DNA from: Chelonoidis abingdonii
Lineage: Eukaryota > Chordata > Testudines > Testudinidae
Length of the DNA stretch: 64,000 nt
Assembly: GCF_003597395.2 (NCBI RefSeq)
Contig: NC_133771.1
Location: 133,048,422 to 133,112,421, forward strand
Reading direction: 5' to 3'
Positions within the stretch are counted from its first letter, which is position 1. Each line of letters opens with the position of its first letter. The notes beneath the pieces were generated by a model, which ran no database searches, was not told the DNA's origin, and worked only from the letters and a program-made list of their open reading frames with translations. Below are positions 48,333-59,594 of the stretch, one piece after another. Position numbers and translations under genes: made by a program.

Positions 48333-48421
48333 CATCTGACAAAGTGGGTATTCACCCACGAAAGCTCATGCTCCAAAACGTCTGTTAGTCTATAAGGTGC
48401 CACAGGATTCTTTGCTGCTTT
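48333..48421 (+). mobile_element. 89-bp Penelope-like tail with hammerhead motif
   Basis: A perfect 10-bp duplication tgttagaaca (48323-48332 and 48422-48431) flanks an 89-base insert that is absent from copy A (about 18680). The insert is only the element's 3' tail. It contains CTGACAA (48336-48342), a near-perfect stem II (AGTGGGT/ATT/CACCCAC to 48359), GAAA (48360-48363), GCTCATGC and TC. The core differs from CUGANGA by a G-to-A change at the catalytic G8 position, so cleavage is not expected. Confidence 0.75.
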
Positions 48422-48756
48422 TGTTAGAACAGGGTCTTGCACAGTATTTCCTCTGGAGGAGCAACTTACATGGGGCCACGTTCACTAGAGGGAATTAGAG
48501 GAACATTAATAATTGGGATCATGGTAGTTAAAGTTTGAAAGAAATGAGAGATTCAAGAAGGCCTTGGAAAAATTAATGCTAATTTGTCTTAAATTCTGCC
48601 ATATGTTAATGGTAGTGAAATAGTCACCCTCTGGATTGGCAAGGAAAGAAATATTATTTCCTGCAAAATCTACTTTTTTTAAAACAAATCTTAAAATGAT
48701 AAATTTCTATTAAAGAAGCTATTTAATTCTATCTTTCTTGCCAATTTTATTTAAAG

Positions 48757-48845
48757 AGGATGAAGGAATTGCCATTTAGAAGAATCATAGTAACACATCT
48801 CTCTCCTTAAGTCCTGCCCAAATTATTTTCAAAAGCAAGGCCAAG
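48757..48845 (+). pseudogene. Copy B exon 3 with stop and 1-nt deletion
   Basis: Aligned with copy A exon 3 (18997-19086). The frame is intact through VTHLSP, then TAA (C to T) at 48808-48810. AAATCTATTTTC in copy A reads AAATTATTTTC here. Splice sites are preserved. Confidence 0.9.
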
Positions 48846-50069
48846 GTGAGTCCTCATTTACAATATCGTAAATAGATTAGCTTTAGGTTGGGAGTAAACT
48901 GGCCCCATTCGTCTACATGGTGCATGAACACTGAAATCTAATGCTGAAAATTTAAATGTTGACTGTTTCGCTGCTATCATGTCAGCAGAAAATATCCTGC
49001 TAATGAGCTTTGCCATTCCTTATTTTTCAAATAAGGTAAAATTAATTAAACTGATTCTACTGATGCTGTGACTGTTAAACAAATATAAACTTTTTCTTAC
49101 TTAATAATTAATTATTTATATTACCATAGTGCCAAAAGCCCTAGTCATAGACCAGGATCTCATTGTGCTAGGAAAAGTACAAACTTTTTTGTATTGACTT
49201 TCAACCTTTAAACAAATAATTCATTTCTATATGTTTTTTAGATACTGCTGCTGGTTCGAAATCCAAAAGACACCGCTGTATCTTACTTCCATTTTCACAA
49301 CAATATGCCTACACTTCCCTCTTTTAGCTCATGGGATGAGTATTTTGCAGCTTTTATGCATGGAAAAAGTACACTCTGTTTTTCTGTTTTTCAGCTATTC
49401 TGATTAATTAGTACATTGGCAAAACTGGGCACTGGGATTCAGGAAGACGCAGGACAGATTCTGATCTCAGTTGTATTGTTATAATTCAAGAAAAACTTCT
49501 TGGTCTTAAAGTTAATCTAGATTTATAAATGACATAATTGAAATCAGCCTGTGACCCCTGAAATCAAGAGATAATTTATTCACTGACACTGACTCCCTCT
49601 GTGATCTTGAATAGGTCATATAAGCTCTTATGGCCTGGCCACCATTACCCTGAATCTTATATAATCTGAAACACAGATTTAGAAAATTAAATATGAATTA
49701 TATTACCAGCTATGCTAATACTTATTAAAATAGACTTAAGCATGCTGGCCTAGAAATCCAAATGCAATATAGCAACTCAAAACAACTTCACCCTATAACT
49801 TTTCTTTCTGCTAATCAATGCATAAGCTGAATTCATATACTGGGTAGAAGGCTAAAATTATTGAGAATAGAAGTGAGCAAAATGTTTTGAACTAATTGTT
49901 TTTTGGAGGGCAAAAATATTTGCTGATTTCAGGTTGAATTTGATAAATAATTTTATCAATTTTAGAATTTGATAAATAATTTTATCAATTTTAGAATTTA
50001 AATTTTGTAATTTTAGAAATTTTCTAATTTTAGAAACAAAATTTCTAAACAGAGGAAACATTTTGTTTC

Positions 50070-50455
50070 AAGCAGCAAAGAATCCTGTGGCACCTTATAG
50101 ACTAACAGACGTTTTGGAGCATGAGCTTTTGTGGGTGAATACCCACTTCGTCAGACGCATGACGCATGAAGTGGGTATTCACCCATGAAAGCTCATGCTC
50201 CAAAACGTCTGTTAGTCTATAAGGTGCCACAGGATTCTTTGCTGCTTTTACAGATCCAGACTAACACGGCTACCCCTCTATCCCTTTCTGATACTGACAT
50301 ATTTGTTTCACGTATCAGAGGGGTTAGCGTGGTAAATAGAAATTTGTAAAAAGCAATAAAGACGCATGCGTCTGACGAAAGTGGGTATTCACCCATGATA
50401 ATGCTCTATGCTTCCAATATAGTCTGTTAGTCTATAAGGTGCCAAGGACTCTCTA
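50070..50455. repeat. Inverted cluster of Penelope-like tails
   Basis: A tail on the minus strand (50070-50158) is followed by a nearly perfect mirror on the plus strand (50163-50246), making a 175-base hairpin. A further inverted piece (about 50313-50355) and a noisy plus-strand tail (50369-50455) follow. The minus-strand arm has an intact CTGACGA (complement of 50148-50154), but its GAAA is AAAA. The plus arm keeps GAAA but lost the first core. The site lies in intron 4 of copy B and is absent from copy A. Confidence 0.75.
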
Positions 50456-51115
50456 TGTTGCATTTTTGTTTCAATCATTCTGTCAATCATTTCATTTGAT
50501 TGTTTTCAGGTCTGTAAGTTATATTTTTGTTCAAACTTATCCTATTCAAAAATGGCACTTTCACTTTTAAAATTATCACAAAAAAAGTGTGAAAAGCACT
50601 AAAATGTCGTGAATCAAAGTGAATAATTTCAATATAAAATTTTGTTTGGAGTCAATGTGATAACATTTTGGTTTCTATCTAAAACCAATTTTTTTCTTAC
50701 TTTTTTATTGAAAAAAATTAAAATTGGTATATGGTTCAAGATCTAAACAAGATTGTTTATTTTAAATTTTTGTAGTTAGTGTCTGAACCAAAAAATCCAT
50801 CACTCACTCACCTGTAAGTTGGGATTAGTGCAAATGGATAGAGCTTCCTTTTCCGACCCAGCTAGCAGTCAGACAAGATGTCTCCCTTTGGTAAAACAGG
50901 AATGCACTTTGGAATGTTCCAGGCTGGCTAGCTTTCGGCTTGTATGCTCATGTCTCTAAGGTGGTTAGTGAGGTGTGTTAGTCCTTATTACCACTTAGCA
51001 AGTATGTTGCTTCTCTCCATTAATGGCCACCTACTAAGCCAGTCAGATAGAGGGAACACTATATTGCTTTTGTTCAGAGGAGCAGTGGCAGAAACCTGTT
51101 ACTGTAGTCCTCACC

Positions 51116-51768
51116 CAGGCTGGGCAGACTAAGGTATTTCCTGATGCCTAGGCAGCCGGGACATTCTGCCGCCCCCATGTGGGTCATCGCGTGCTCCGGC
51201 GGAGCTGCCGCAGGCATGCTCTCAGCAGGTCCACGCGGAGCCGCGGGCTCCTCTGACCCCGGGGTGGGGGGGGCCCCGCCGCCGGACCGGCCGTCAGGCG
51301 GCTCCCTGACTCGGGGGACACCCCGGAGGTTGCCGGACCGCCGCGGTGGCTTCCTGATTTCCCCCTGAACCCTGGGAGCGCCCCCGGAAAGCTGCCGGAC
51401 CGCCGCGGCGGCTTCCTGACCCCGGGGCGCCCTAAGCGGCCGGACCGCCACGGTTGCGGCTCCCCTGAATCCCGGGGGCGCCCTAAGCCTGCCGGCTTGC
51501 CGCGCGGGCCTTGCGCGTCTGGAAACCCGGGGGCCCGCCCTAAGCCCCTTTTGCAGCCGGGCTTTGCAGGCAAGCTGCTTTTTGCCCTGCCGGCAAAAAA
51601 AGCTCAAGCTGCCGGGCTGCAGGCAGCTGCTGCCGCCGGCAGCTCAGACTACGCAGCGGCCGCTGCAACCATTTAAAAAATTTGGGGGGGGGTGCTGCTT
51701 TTTGGCACCCCCAAATCTTGGCGCCCTAGGCAACCGCCTAGTTCGCCTAAATGGTTGCACCGGCCCTG
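51116..51768. mobile_element. GC-rich hAT-like element in intron 4 of copy B
   Basis: Bounded by CAGGCTGGGCAGAC and TTGCACCGGCCCTG, with a perfect 8-bp duplication tcctcacc at 51108-51115 and 51769-51776. Copy A has the single-site version at about 23011. The interior is about 70% GC with CCGGACCGCCGCGG repeats, and its long open frames are compositional. Confidence 0.9.
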
Positions 51769-51986
51769 TCCTCACCTCAAAACCCTGTCTGACACCATGA
51801 AGTCAGCCAGGAGTCCATGTCCCTTGTCTCAATTCACCTTTACCTCATTATTATTGAATCATTCTGATTTTCTGGGTTTTTTTTTCTCCAGTATGCCGGG
51901 GCTCCTATTTTGATTATTTAGTTGAATGGAACAAGCATGTGGATGATGAAAATGTTATGGTGATAACCTATGAAGAGCTGAAAGAG

Positions 51987-53230
51987 GTGAGGTTAATGCT
52001 GTTTAAGGGAATCTTTACTTCATACAGAAATAGTGCATTGCTAATGATAACAACACAACTACTAAGCCCATGCCAGGTCTATACAATTAATTTTGTTTTT
52101 GACAGAAACTGACAAAACAGAAATGTTCATGAAAATGTAATTAAAAAGCCACATTTTATAAAAAAAATCCTCATGTTTCAGTGGAATTTTTTTTTAACTA
52201 GCTCTACTTAAACCCTGTGAAGAAATAAGTCAGATGCAAATGTCATATAGTTGGTTCAAGACCTCTGAGTAGGGTGGAATTTCACTTTCTGTGACCACCA
52301 ATGTGCCAATAAACTTGAATCTAGGAACAAAGAGACTTTGGAACGAATAAGGTTCTAATAGTATCCACTCTATGGGGAAATGATTAACAAAAGCCAACAT
52401 CAGCCTTGTAATGTCGTTACCTTTCAATGGATTTGCACCCACTTACACCAGGCCTTGATTTAGCCCTAAGATTTTTTTTAACATACACAGTTAACATGAG
52501 CCAGTGGCCTAATATTAAAAAAATACTGAGCATCTACAGTTCCCACTGGTTTCGCTGGGGCGTGTGGGTGCGCTGCATCTCTGAAAGTCAGAGCAAACAT
52601 CTTCACACTAAAACTGGCCAAGTTTTTCAGTCCTCACTCAGTCAAAACTTTATTGTCTTTAGTGGGAAATTTTGCCAAAATGGAGGACAATAAGATATGG
52701 CCATCTGTAACCAATGTGGATTAAAATGTGAACTTCTTCAAATCTCACACATGAGTGAGCTGGATGGGATTGTAGTCTACATATTGCATTAAAACCTAAA
52801 TTACAGTAACACGAAGCATGTGAAGCACTGACAAAATCCACAAAGTCATCTAATAACAATTTTGATTTGCAAATCAAGGCTGTCTTTAGCATGCCTTCCT
52901 ATTATGCCCAGCTACCACAAAGCATATGGAGAGTGACCATGGGGAAACACTAACCACTTGTATAATAGTTTAGGTGGGAAAAACGTGTTCAGTTTGCAGT
53001 CTGATTATGATTCCGACACCCAACTAAACTGAAATAAATTCACCTGAAATTTTACAGCTGTGATATAGGGTAGGATAGATTTTTTCCTAGAAAGCTTGCT
53101 GAAAATTGCCAAGGTATTTTGGAGATGATTTTAAAAAATAAAATAAAAACAGGGTGATTTAATTTCTTCAATGCCTGCAGTGTGGTACCTTGGCCCCACA
53201 TGAAATCTATTTAGAAAAATCTTAATGCAA
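51987..53230. other. Copy B intron 5, first part
   Basis: Aligned with 23242-24200 of copy A; non-coding. About 200 bases around 52990-53155 are extra relative to copy A and unassigned. Confidence 0.5.
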
Positions 53231-53826
53231 TCTCTCTCTCTCTCTCTAAGGGGTCGTCAGCTTTCCAACAGAAAATGCTGATTCAATGGACTCTTCGTGT
53301 TCTGTGGGAACATGTAAATTGCTTCAACACTTTTGATGGAAACCAGGCAGGTCGACCTATTGGCCTGCCTGCCTGCCTGCTTTTCCTGCCCCCATCTGCC
53401 CACCTCTCTATTCCTATGCTTCTTAGCAGCCTCAGTGGTGGAACTGAGGTTGTCCCGAGCTTTCAGGCTCCTTGCTCCTCAGCAGCCAGGCTCCTCGGCA
53501 GCTCATCTGATGAGCTGTTGCAGAGCTGGGCTTCCAGGATCACCAGCTCCCTAAGCTATCAGGAGTCTGGGTGGCTGTCTCTCAGGGATGCCTGCTTGAT
53601 GAACGGACAGGCAGGGGAGTGGGCCTCTAGGCGTCCTGAGCACCTGACTCCCTAGCTTCCTGAGCTACTGGACTCCTTGACTGGCCAGCTTTCCAGGCCG
53701 CCTGCCTGGTAGGTGATCTGCTGGGTATCCCAAAGATCATATTGCATTTTGGAAACACCACAACATTTCCATTATAGCGTGGTTCTCAACAGAAATCTTC
53801 CAGGGGGTACATTAATTCATCTAGAT

Positions 53827-54624
53827 CAGGGGTCAGCAACCTTTCAGCAGTGATGTGCTGAGTCTTCATGTATACAATTTAAAGTTTCGTGTGCCGGTAA
53901 TACATTTGAATGTTTTTTAGAAGGTCTCTAAGTCTATAATATATAACCAAACTACTGTTATATGTAAAGTAAACAAAGTTTTCAAAATGTTTCAGAAGCT
54001 TTATTTAAAATTAAATTAAAATGCAGATCTTATCAGTTTAGTGTGATCCTTGCCCTTGCTTTTCCTTGCTGAGTTTTCCAGCGTCTGATGGCACCGATTT
54101 AGATACTTTAAGCTGCACACAGGCTTCTGAGTGATCAGTTGTTAACCGGCTGGGAGGAGGTCAGCAGCTGGAACCCCAGATCTGCAGCTGAGGTGAGTGG
54201 AGCTGGTGGCTGGTAGTCCTGAGCAGGGCCGGAAGCCTGGACCCAGTCTGGCAGGGGGCCTGCGCTGGAACTCCAGCTGGAAGCAAGGTGAGTGGGGCTG
54301 TGCGGAAACCAGCTGGCAAGGGGCCAGCAGCCAGAACCCCAGAGCAGCGGCAGGCTGAGCAGTTCAGCCTGCCGCCACTCTGGGGTTTCTATCACTAGCT
54401 CCTTGCCAGCTGGGGTCTCAGCCTGCTGCCAGCCTGGGGTTCCTTCCCCCAGGCCAGCAGCAGGTGCTGAGTGGGACTGTGGCGGCGGGTACCCCAGCTG
54501 GCAAGGGGCCAGCAGCGGGAACTCCAGAGCGGCGTTGGGCTGAGCAGCTCAGCCCACTCCATGTGCCATTAAAAGTCGCTTGCGTGCCACCTTCGGCACG
54601 CGTGCCATAGGTTGCCGATCCCTG
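53827..54624. mobile_element. hAT-like element (798 bp)
   Basis: Ends CAGGGGTCAGCAACCT and AGGTTGCCGATCCCTG are inverted repeats. Flanked by atctagat (53819-53826) and atctacat (54625-54632), 7 of 8 matching. GC-rich interior with repeated CAGCTGGCAAGGGGCCAGCAG words. A noisy inverted copy lies within 56250-57170. Confidence 0.88.
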
Positions 54625-54897
54625 ATCTACATATTTGCCTAGTTTCACAACAGGCTACATAAAAAACAGTTTAGTACAAACTAAAATTTCATACAATAAC
54701 TTGTTTATACTGCTCTATATACTATGCACTGAAATGTAAGTACAATATTTAAATTCCAATTGATTTATTTTATAATTATATGGTAAAATGAGAAAGTAAG
54801 CAATTTTTCAATCAGTGTGTGCTGTGACCCTTTTGAATTTTTATGTCCGATTTTGTAAGCAAGCAGGTTAAGTGAGGTGTAAATTGGGGGATACCCA

Positions 54898-55109
54898 AAA
54901 AAGACGGTTACTCACCTTTGTAACTGTTGTTCTTCGAGATGTGTTGCTCATATCCATTCCAGTTAGGTGTGTGCTCACCACGTGCACGTTCGTCTGAGAT
55001 TTTTACCCTAGCAACACTCGGTGGGCCGGCAGGGCGCCCCCTGGAGTGGCGCCGCTGTGGTGCCGGATATATACCCCTGCTGGCCCCCCCACTCCTCAGT
55101 TCCTTCTTG
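54898..55109. repeat. DIRS-type terminal repeat (part)
   Basis: Starts AAAAAAGACGGTTACTCACC and continues with TTCTTCGAGATGTGTTGCTC. It then covers the GCGCCCCCTGGAGTGGCGCC hairpin and a TATATACCCC box. The same sequence recurs at 55648-55720 (direct) and 55735-55960 (inverted). This is the reiterated end sequence that usually borders DIRS-like elements in reptiles. Confidence 0.6.
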
Positions 55110-55134
55110 NNNNNNNNNNNNNNNNNNNNNNNNN
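55110..55134. other. Assembly gap (25 N)
   Basis: Exactly 25 unknown bases, as at 2093. It lies at the inner end of the left palindrome arm, so the true distance and orientation of what follows are unknown. Confidence 0.95.
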
Positions 55135-55645
55135 AACCAAGACTTTTCTACTGTCCTTCTTCCCGAAGCGAAATGCATCGCGCCGGAACCAACAACATAC
55201 GCCTGGAGTCCGCCGGCCCTCGCCTTTTACATCAGAGGACCAAACCTTTCAGACATTCGCCCCAGCTATTTATAGCAGTCGCAGAAAGTATGAAAGGGAT
55301 GCCCTAAATCTCTTACCAGAGGCTCTCAGTCTGGGTAACATCCTGTATCTGACGTGCTACGACTTGGCCTATGTCCTGATTGGCCATCTCACCAGCCCAG
55401 CTGCTACTCAGGCTCAAGCCTCGGTCCAACCTGCTTTCCTGCCCACGTTCCCATCCAGGAAATATGTCGCGCAAGCTACCTGGTCTTCTCCATACGTTTG
55501 CTCCCACTATGGACTGGGCGAGCAGTCTAGAGACGACTGCCACCTTGGCTCAGGGAGCTACATTCCGCAACGTCTCGCTCGACCCTCCACCTAGGGTAAA
55601 GCTGGGAATCACCTAACTGGGAATGGATTATGAGCAAGCACTCGA
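55135..55645 (+). pseudogene. C-terminal part of a DIRS-type tyrosine recombinase, frameshifted
   Basis: Two overlapping frames carry recognisable recombinase-tail text: LFIAVAESMKG, then (another frame) ATWSSPYVCSHYGL and EQSRDD. This is followed at once by the terminal repeat at about 55625. The Tyr in SHYGL is a candidate nucleophile. Several indels break the frame; they could be sequencing errors, given the neighbouring gap. Opposite strand to the DIRS element at 59595-64000. Confidence 0.5.
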
Positions 55646-57420
55646 AGGAAGAAAAGACGGTTACTTCACCTTTGTAAACTGTTGTTACTTCGAGAAATGG
55701 TGACTCACTATCCATCCACACTGCCCTCCTGTCCCCGACTGTCGGAGTAGCCGGCAGAAGGGAACTGAGGAGTGGGGGGGCCACGCAGGGGTAAATATCA
55801 CGGCACCACGCTGGCGCCATGGCGCGCTGGTGCCAATCGAGTGTTGCTAGGGTTAAACTTCTCATAGTGAACGAACGTGCAGTTCACATCACGTAGGTGG
55901 GAAAGCACAAATTCCTCGGGAACACATGATCAGGACTGACAAACTCGAGAGAGCAACACGTTAGGAAACATTTTTGGTACTCGCCCAATTTACCACCGTC
56001 ACTTAATCCTGCGCTTTACAATCCGACAATAAACATGATCAAAAGGGTCACAGGCACACACTGGATTGAAAAATTGCTTACTTTTCTCATCTTTTACCAA
56101 CTATAATTATAATAAAATCAAATTGGAATTTAATATATGCTTACATTTCAGATGCATAGTATATAGGAGCAGTATAAACAAGTTATGTATTGATTTAAGT
56201 TTGTACTAAACTGTTTTTATGTAGCCTGTGTAAACTATAGGCAAATATGCATAGATCAGGATCAGGCAACCTATGGCACGACGTTGCCGAAGGGTGGCAC
56301 GCAAGCGAAGCTTTTAAATGGTCACATGGAGTTTGGCTGAGCTGCTCAGCCCCAACGCCGCCTGGAGTTACCCTAGTCTGGGCCGCTCTTGCAGCTGGTG
56401 GGTAGCCGCCGCCACAGTCCCATTCACACCTGCGCGCCGGAGGGAGAGAACGCCTGGGGGCAAGGCTAACCCCAGGCTGCAGAGCAGTTGCTGACCCGAC
56501 TGGCACCAGTGGCAACAGCTTACAGCCTTGTGCCTAGAAAACCTGCCAATCTGGCATTGCCTTGCTTGCTGCAGCCCCTTGCCAGCTCGTGTGGTTTGGC
56601 ACATGCCCTCCCTGCTTTTCCAGCTGGTTTTCCGCGCTCCAGTCACCTGCTCCAACGCCTGAGTTCCAGCTGCAGGCCCCGCCTACGCTGCGTCCAGTGC
56701 TACCACCCTAGCTCATGCACATCACCATGCCACTCAGATCTCATATTCCGCTTACTGACTAATTCTGGGGTCACTGTGCTTGATGCACGAGCCGTTAACA
56801 CTGATACTAGAAAGCCTGTGTGCGCTTAAAGTATCACTGGGGCATCTTCCATTCAGCGCTGTGGAAACCATATGCAAATGGAAAAGAAGGCAGGAAAGCA
56901 CTTAAACTGGAGAATCTGCAGTTATTAATTTAATATTTGTAGGAGAATAAAGGCTTCTGGACATAGAATACATTTTGTATATATTTACATTTTTAATTGC
57001 ATATATACAGTAGTTGGTTAGTGATTGTATATAGACTATAGAGGACTCCTTGCTAAAAAGCAAATGTCATACCTTACACCGGCACATACGAAACTTCTAA
57101 ATTTATGTATACATGAAAGACTCAGCAACATCACTGCTATAAGGTGCTGACTCCTTGATCTAGAGGAAATTAATGTTACCCCCTGGAAGATTTCTGTTGA
57201 GACACGCTATAATGAAATGTTGTGTGGTGTTTCCTTTCATGCAATATATGGCTGTTGGGATACCACAGAGACATCGCTACCAGCAGTGCCGGCCCTATGC
57301 CACAAGGGCTGTAGCTCAGAATAAGGAGTCCAGTGCTCAGGAACTAGGATCAGGGTGCTCTATCGCTCTAGGCCCACACTCCCGCTGCCTGGTCGGCGTT
57401 TTCATCTAAGATAACACTGA
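55640..57420. repeat. Right arm of the palindrome, error-rich
   Basis: Read on the minus strand, this follows 53590-55109 in order: the repeat text at 57260-57420, the CCAGGGGGTAA junction at 57175, the hAT element to 56250, its AT-rich flank to 56000, then the terminal repeat to 55640. It differs by frequent single-base insertions and deletions (for example TTACTTCACC against TTACTCACC). Confidence 0.85.
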
Positions 57421-59594
57421 CACAAAGTGATAGTACATATTGATGACTATATAGCGGTTTCCTTTTTTTTCCTTTAACTCTCTGGGATATAAAAAGTTTT
57501 TTAGTTGCTTAGATTGCAAACAGAATGAAGCTGTTACAGTTGTGTGCTAAACAAGTTATGGATTTATTTTGAAAATGAAACAGTATAAGGACTATATCGT
57601 AGAGGTGAAAATACAAATATAGTATGATTCTGGCAGTACAATGATGAATTTAGATCTGATTTTATTTCTCTGAGCTTTTCCAAGTCATGTTAAGTAAGCC
57701 ATATGTATAATTTACTCGACGGGTGTTGCTCCTCTCTGCATAGCTGAGCTATAATGAGCGGGGCATCTTTGCGTTCTGTTCTGCTTTAGCATTAGGTTAC
57801 GCAGTCATGCTTCTAGAAACTGTTTGGGCAAATTTCAAAGAAAATCCAAAACTAATCACATGTGGAACATAAAGGTCTTATGGACTTATATAGCATGTAA
57901 GACAGTGTTTGAAATGATGGCAAGGATCCACCCTGGTGCGATTACTGCTGGTGGCGTGGGGCACATGTTAGGCCTAGTTTAAGTTCAATGGGGGGATTTC
58001 AAAATTAACCAAATATTTCTGGCTAGAATGTGAAGGACAGGTCTTGTTAAACCTCTTCCCGCTATTCTCAGCAGGTGACACTGAACATGCTTTGAAATGC
58101 TTACTCTGTAAATGCTCTACGTGATTAATGAATGCGCTGCCAATGTTGGTCTTATGTAAGAGACGGCCACTTTAATACTATTCGAACGATCATTACAATA
58201 ACCCTTTGCTTTATAGAAGGCAGGAACAGAGGAATGGCCAGTCCTGTGGAGCATTAGTAGCAGATGATGGAATTTCCAAATATTTAGATAGTGTCTTCTC
58301 TTCGCAGAAATTGGATCTGAGTGAAATATAAGGGAAGGCTTTGTATTTTCGGTAATTGAATCCTTGATTATAAACTAGACTATCTTTGCTGGCGAATATC
58401 TCCTGTACCTACTCTGATGGAAATAAAACTTTAAAACTGAGGTCACATTATTATGAACACGTGATTTTTTTTTTTGTATTTCCATATAATATGAATATTG
58501 ACAACTTATAGTTCTAAGTAAGGACAAGAACCATTATAATATTTTCCAGCGTTGACTTAACTGATGGGGTGATCAAGAGTAGGGGCTTCAGCAAGACCAT
58601 CTAAAAACTTGTATAAAATCATAGGCGTGGAACTGCTTTCCATTCAGTAAAGAAGAGTTCTGCACAGTCGATATTAACAAAAAACTGAAAATTGTCAATG
58701 CTGGTGAGAACAATATGAATCGTGCGGGAGTGGAGTGTAAATCACAGACTTTGCATTTCAGAATTAAGACAACTCGCACAATTTCTGTTACAATATCTTA
58801 CCATGAGATAGGCGATCACTTAAACACTTATAACTGGGATATAACCTAGTAAGTTCTAAACACAGAAGCTTAGTCATAATAGAGGCAAATTATCATACAT
58901 CCTCTTAGATCAATAGTGGCTTGTCCGCTGGGAACCTTTTGATTCCTAGTGAATCTGTTAAAAATGGGCGAAATTGATACTGACCACACTTTTAAAGTTG
59001 CGGGGTGGCGTGAGGATCCTAGTGACGAAGAGCAACAGTGCTATGTTAAGCTCTAAGAGGTATTATTATTCTATGAGTTTATTGTTTTTAGAATAACTAT
59101 GGATATATTTATTACTCGCTACCATAGTAAGATAAATATCTACACATTAGGTAAAAATATATTGTGTCATCGTATTCCAAAATGTCACGTGATTTATTAG
59201 GAGTACGTGTATGTGCAGCAGATTTGTAAATATTCATGAGTATGACATAGATCAATTGTCATAGAGAATGTATGGCGTCACAAAAATGAATAAAACAATA
59301 AAAGTGAGAAAAGTATCACAAAATAATTCTTTTTTGGCAAATGCATATTAACATCCCTTTCAGCCCACCAGACTATTTCAAAGGATGGCAAATAGGCTAT
59401 CCAGTCTGAAAGGCCCAGAATATTATTTGCTTCATTTCTTTTCTTCTCAATACAAATGCAAATATTGTAACTATGCTATTTCCTTTAAGTCTTTCAGTCA
59501 TTTGTGCCTTATGGTACTGAAGAACTAGTCAATAACTAAAAATAATAGACATTAAGGAAATAAAAATAGAGACGTTTAATAAAGGATAGAGTAA
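57421..59594. other. About 2.2 kb with no recognisable gene or repeat
   Basis: AT-rich non-coding sequence between the palindrome and the truncated end of the DIRS element. No sulfotransferase exon 6 or 7 is found here on either strand. Open frames are under 65 codons. Confidence 0.5.

Larger units (their letters stand above)
43282..51986 (+). pseudogene. SULT6B1-like sulfotransferase pseudogene (copy B, five exons left)
   Basis: Exons at 43282-43483, 44720-44865, 48757-48845, 49242-49368 and 51892-51986 match copy A exons 1-5, with the same splice sites and near-identical lengths (exon 3 is 89 instead of 90). Lesions: the PAPS loop reads GYTKNG, with Pro65 replaced by Thr; exon 3 has TAA at 48808-48810 where copy A has CAA; and one base is deleted about 14 bases later. 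Exons 6 and 7 are not found up to 64000. Because a gap and a suspicious palindrome follow exon 5, their absence could be an assembly effect. The exon 3 lesions alone would prevent a functional enzyme: the stop falls just after the catalytic His and before the Arg/Ser pair. The proximal upstream region is replaced by repeats. Confidence 0.85.
53590..55109. repeat. Left arm of a large imperfect palindrome
   Basis: Its reverse complement recurs, with many small indels, between about 55640 and 57420. It includes the hAT element 53827-54624, its AT-rich flank, and a DIRS-type terminal repeat. It runs into the gap at 55110. Confidence 0.85.

Noticed and set aside
51074..51607. 177-codon minus-strand frame
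   Set aside because: It lies wholly inside a GC-rich hAT-like element with its own target duplication; GC-rich DNA lacks stops by chance.
57421..59594. Search for exons 6 and 7 of copy B
   Set aside because: Neither the NQTLGLKKIADFFGF nor the GDWK type of sequence is found on either strand, so no extension of copy B was annotated.
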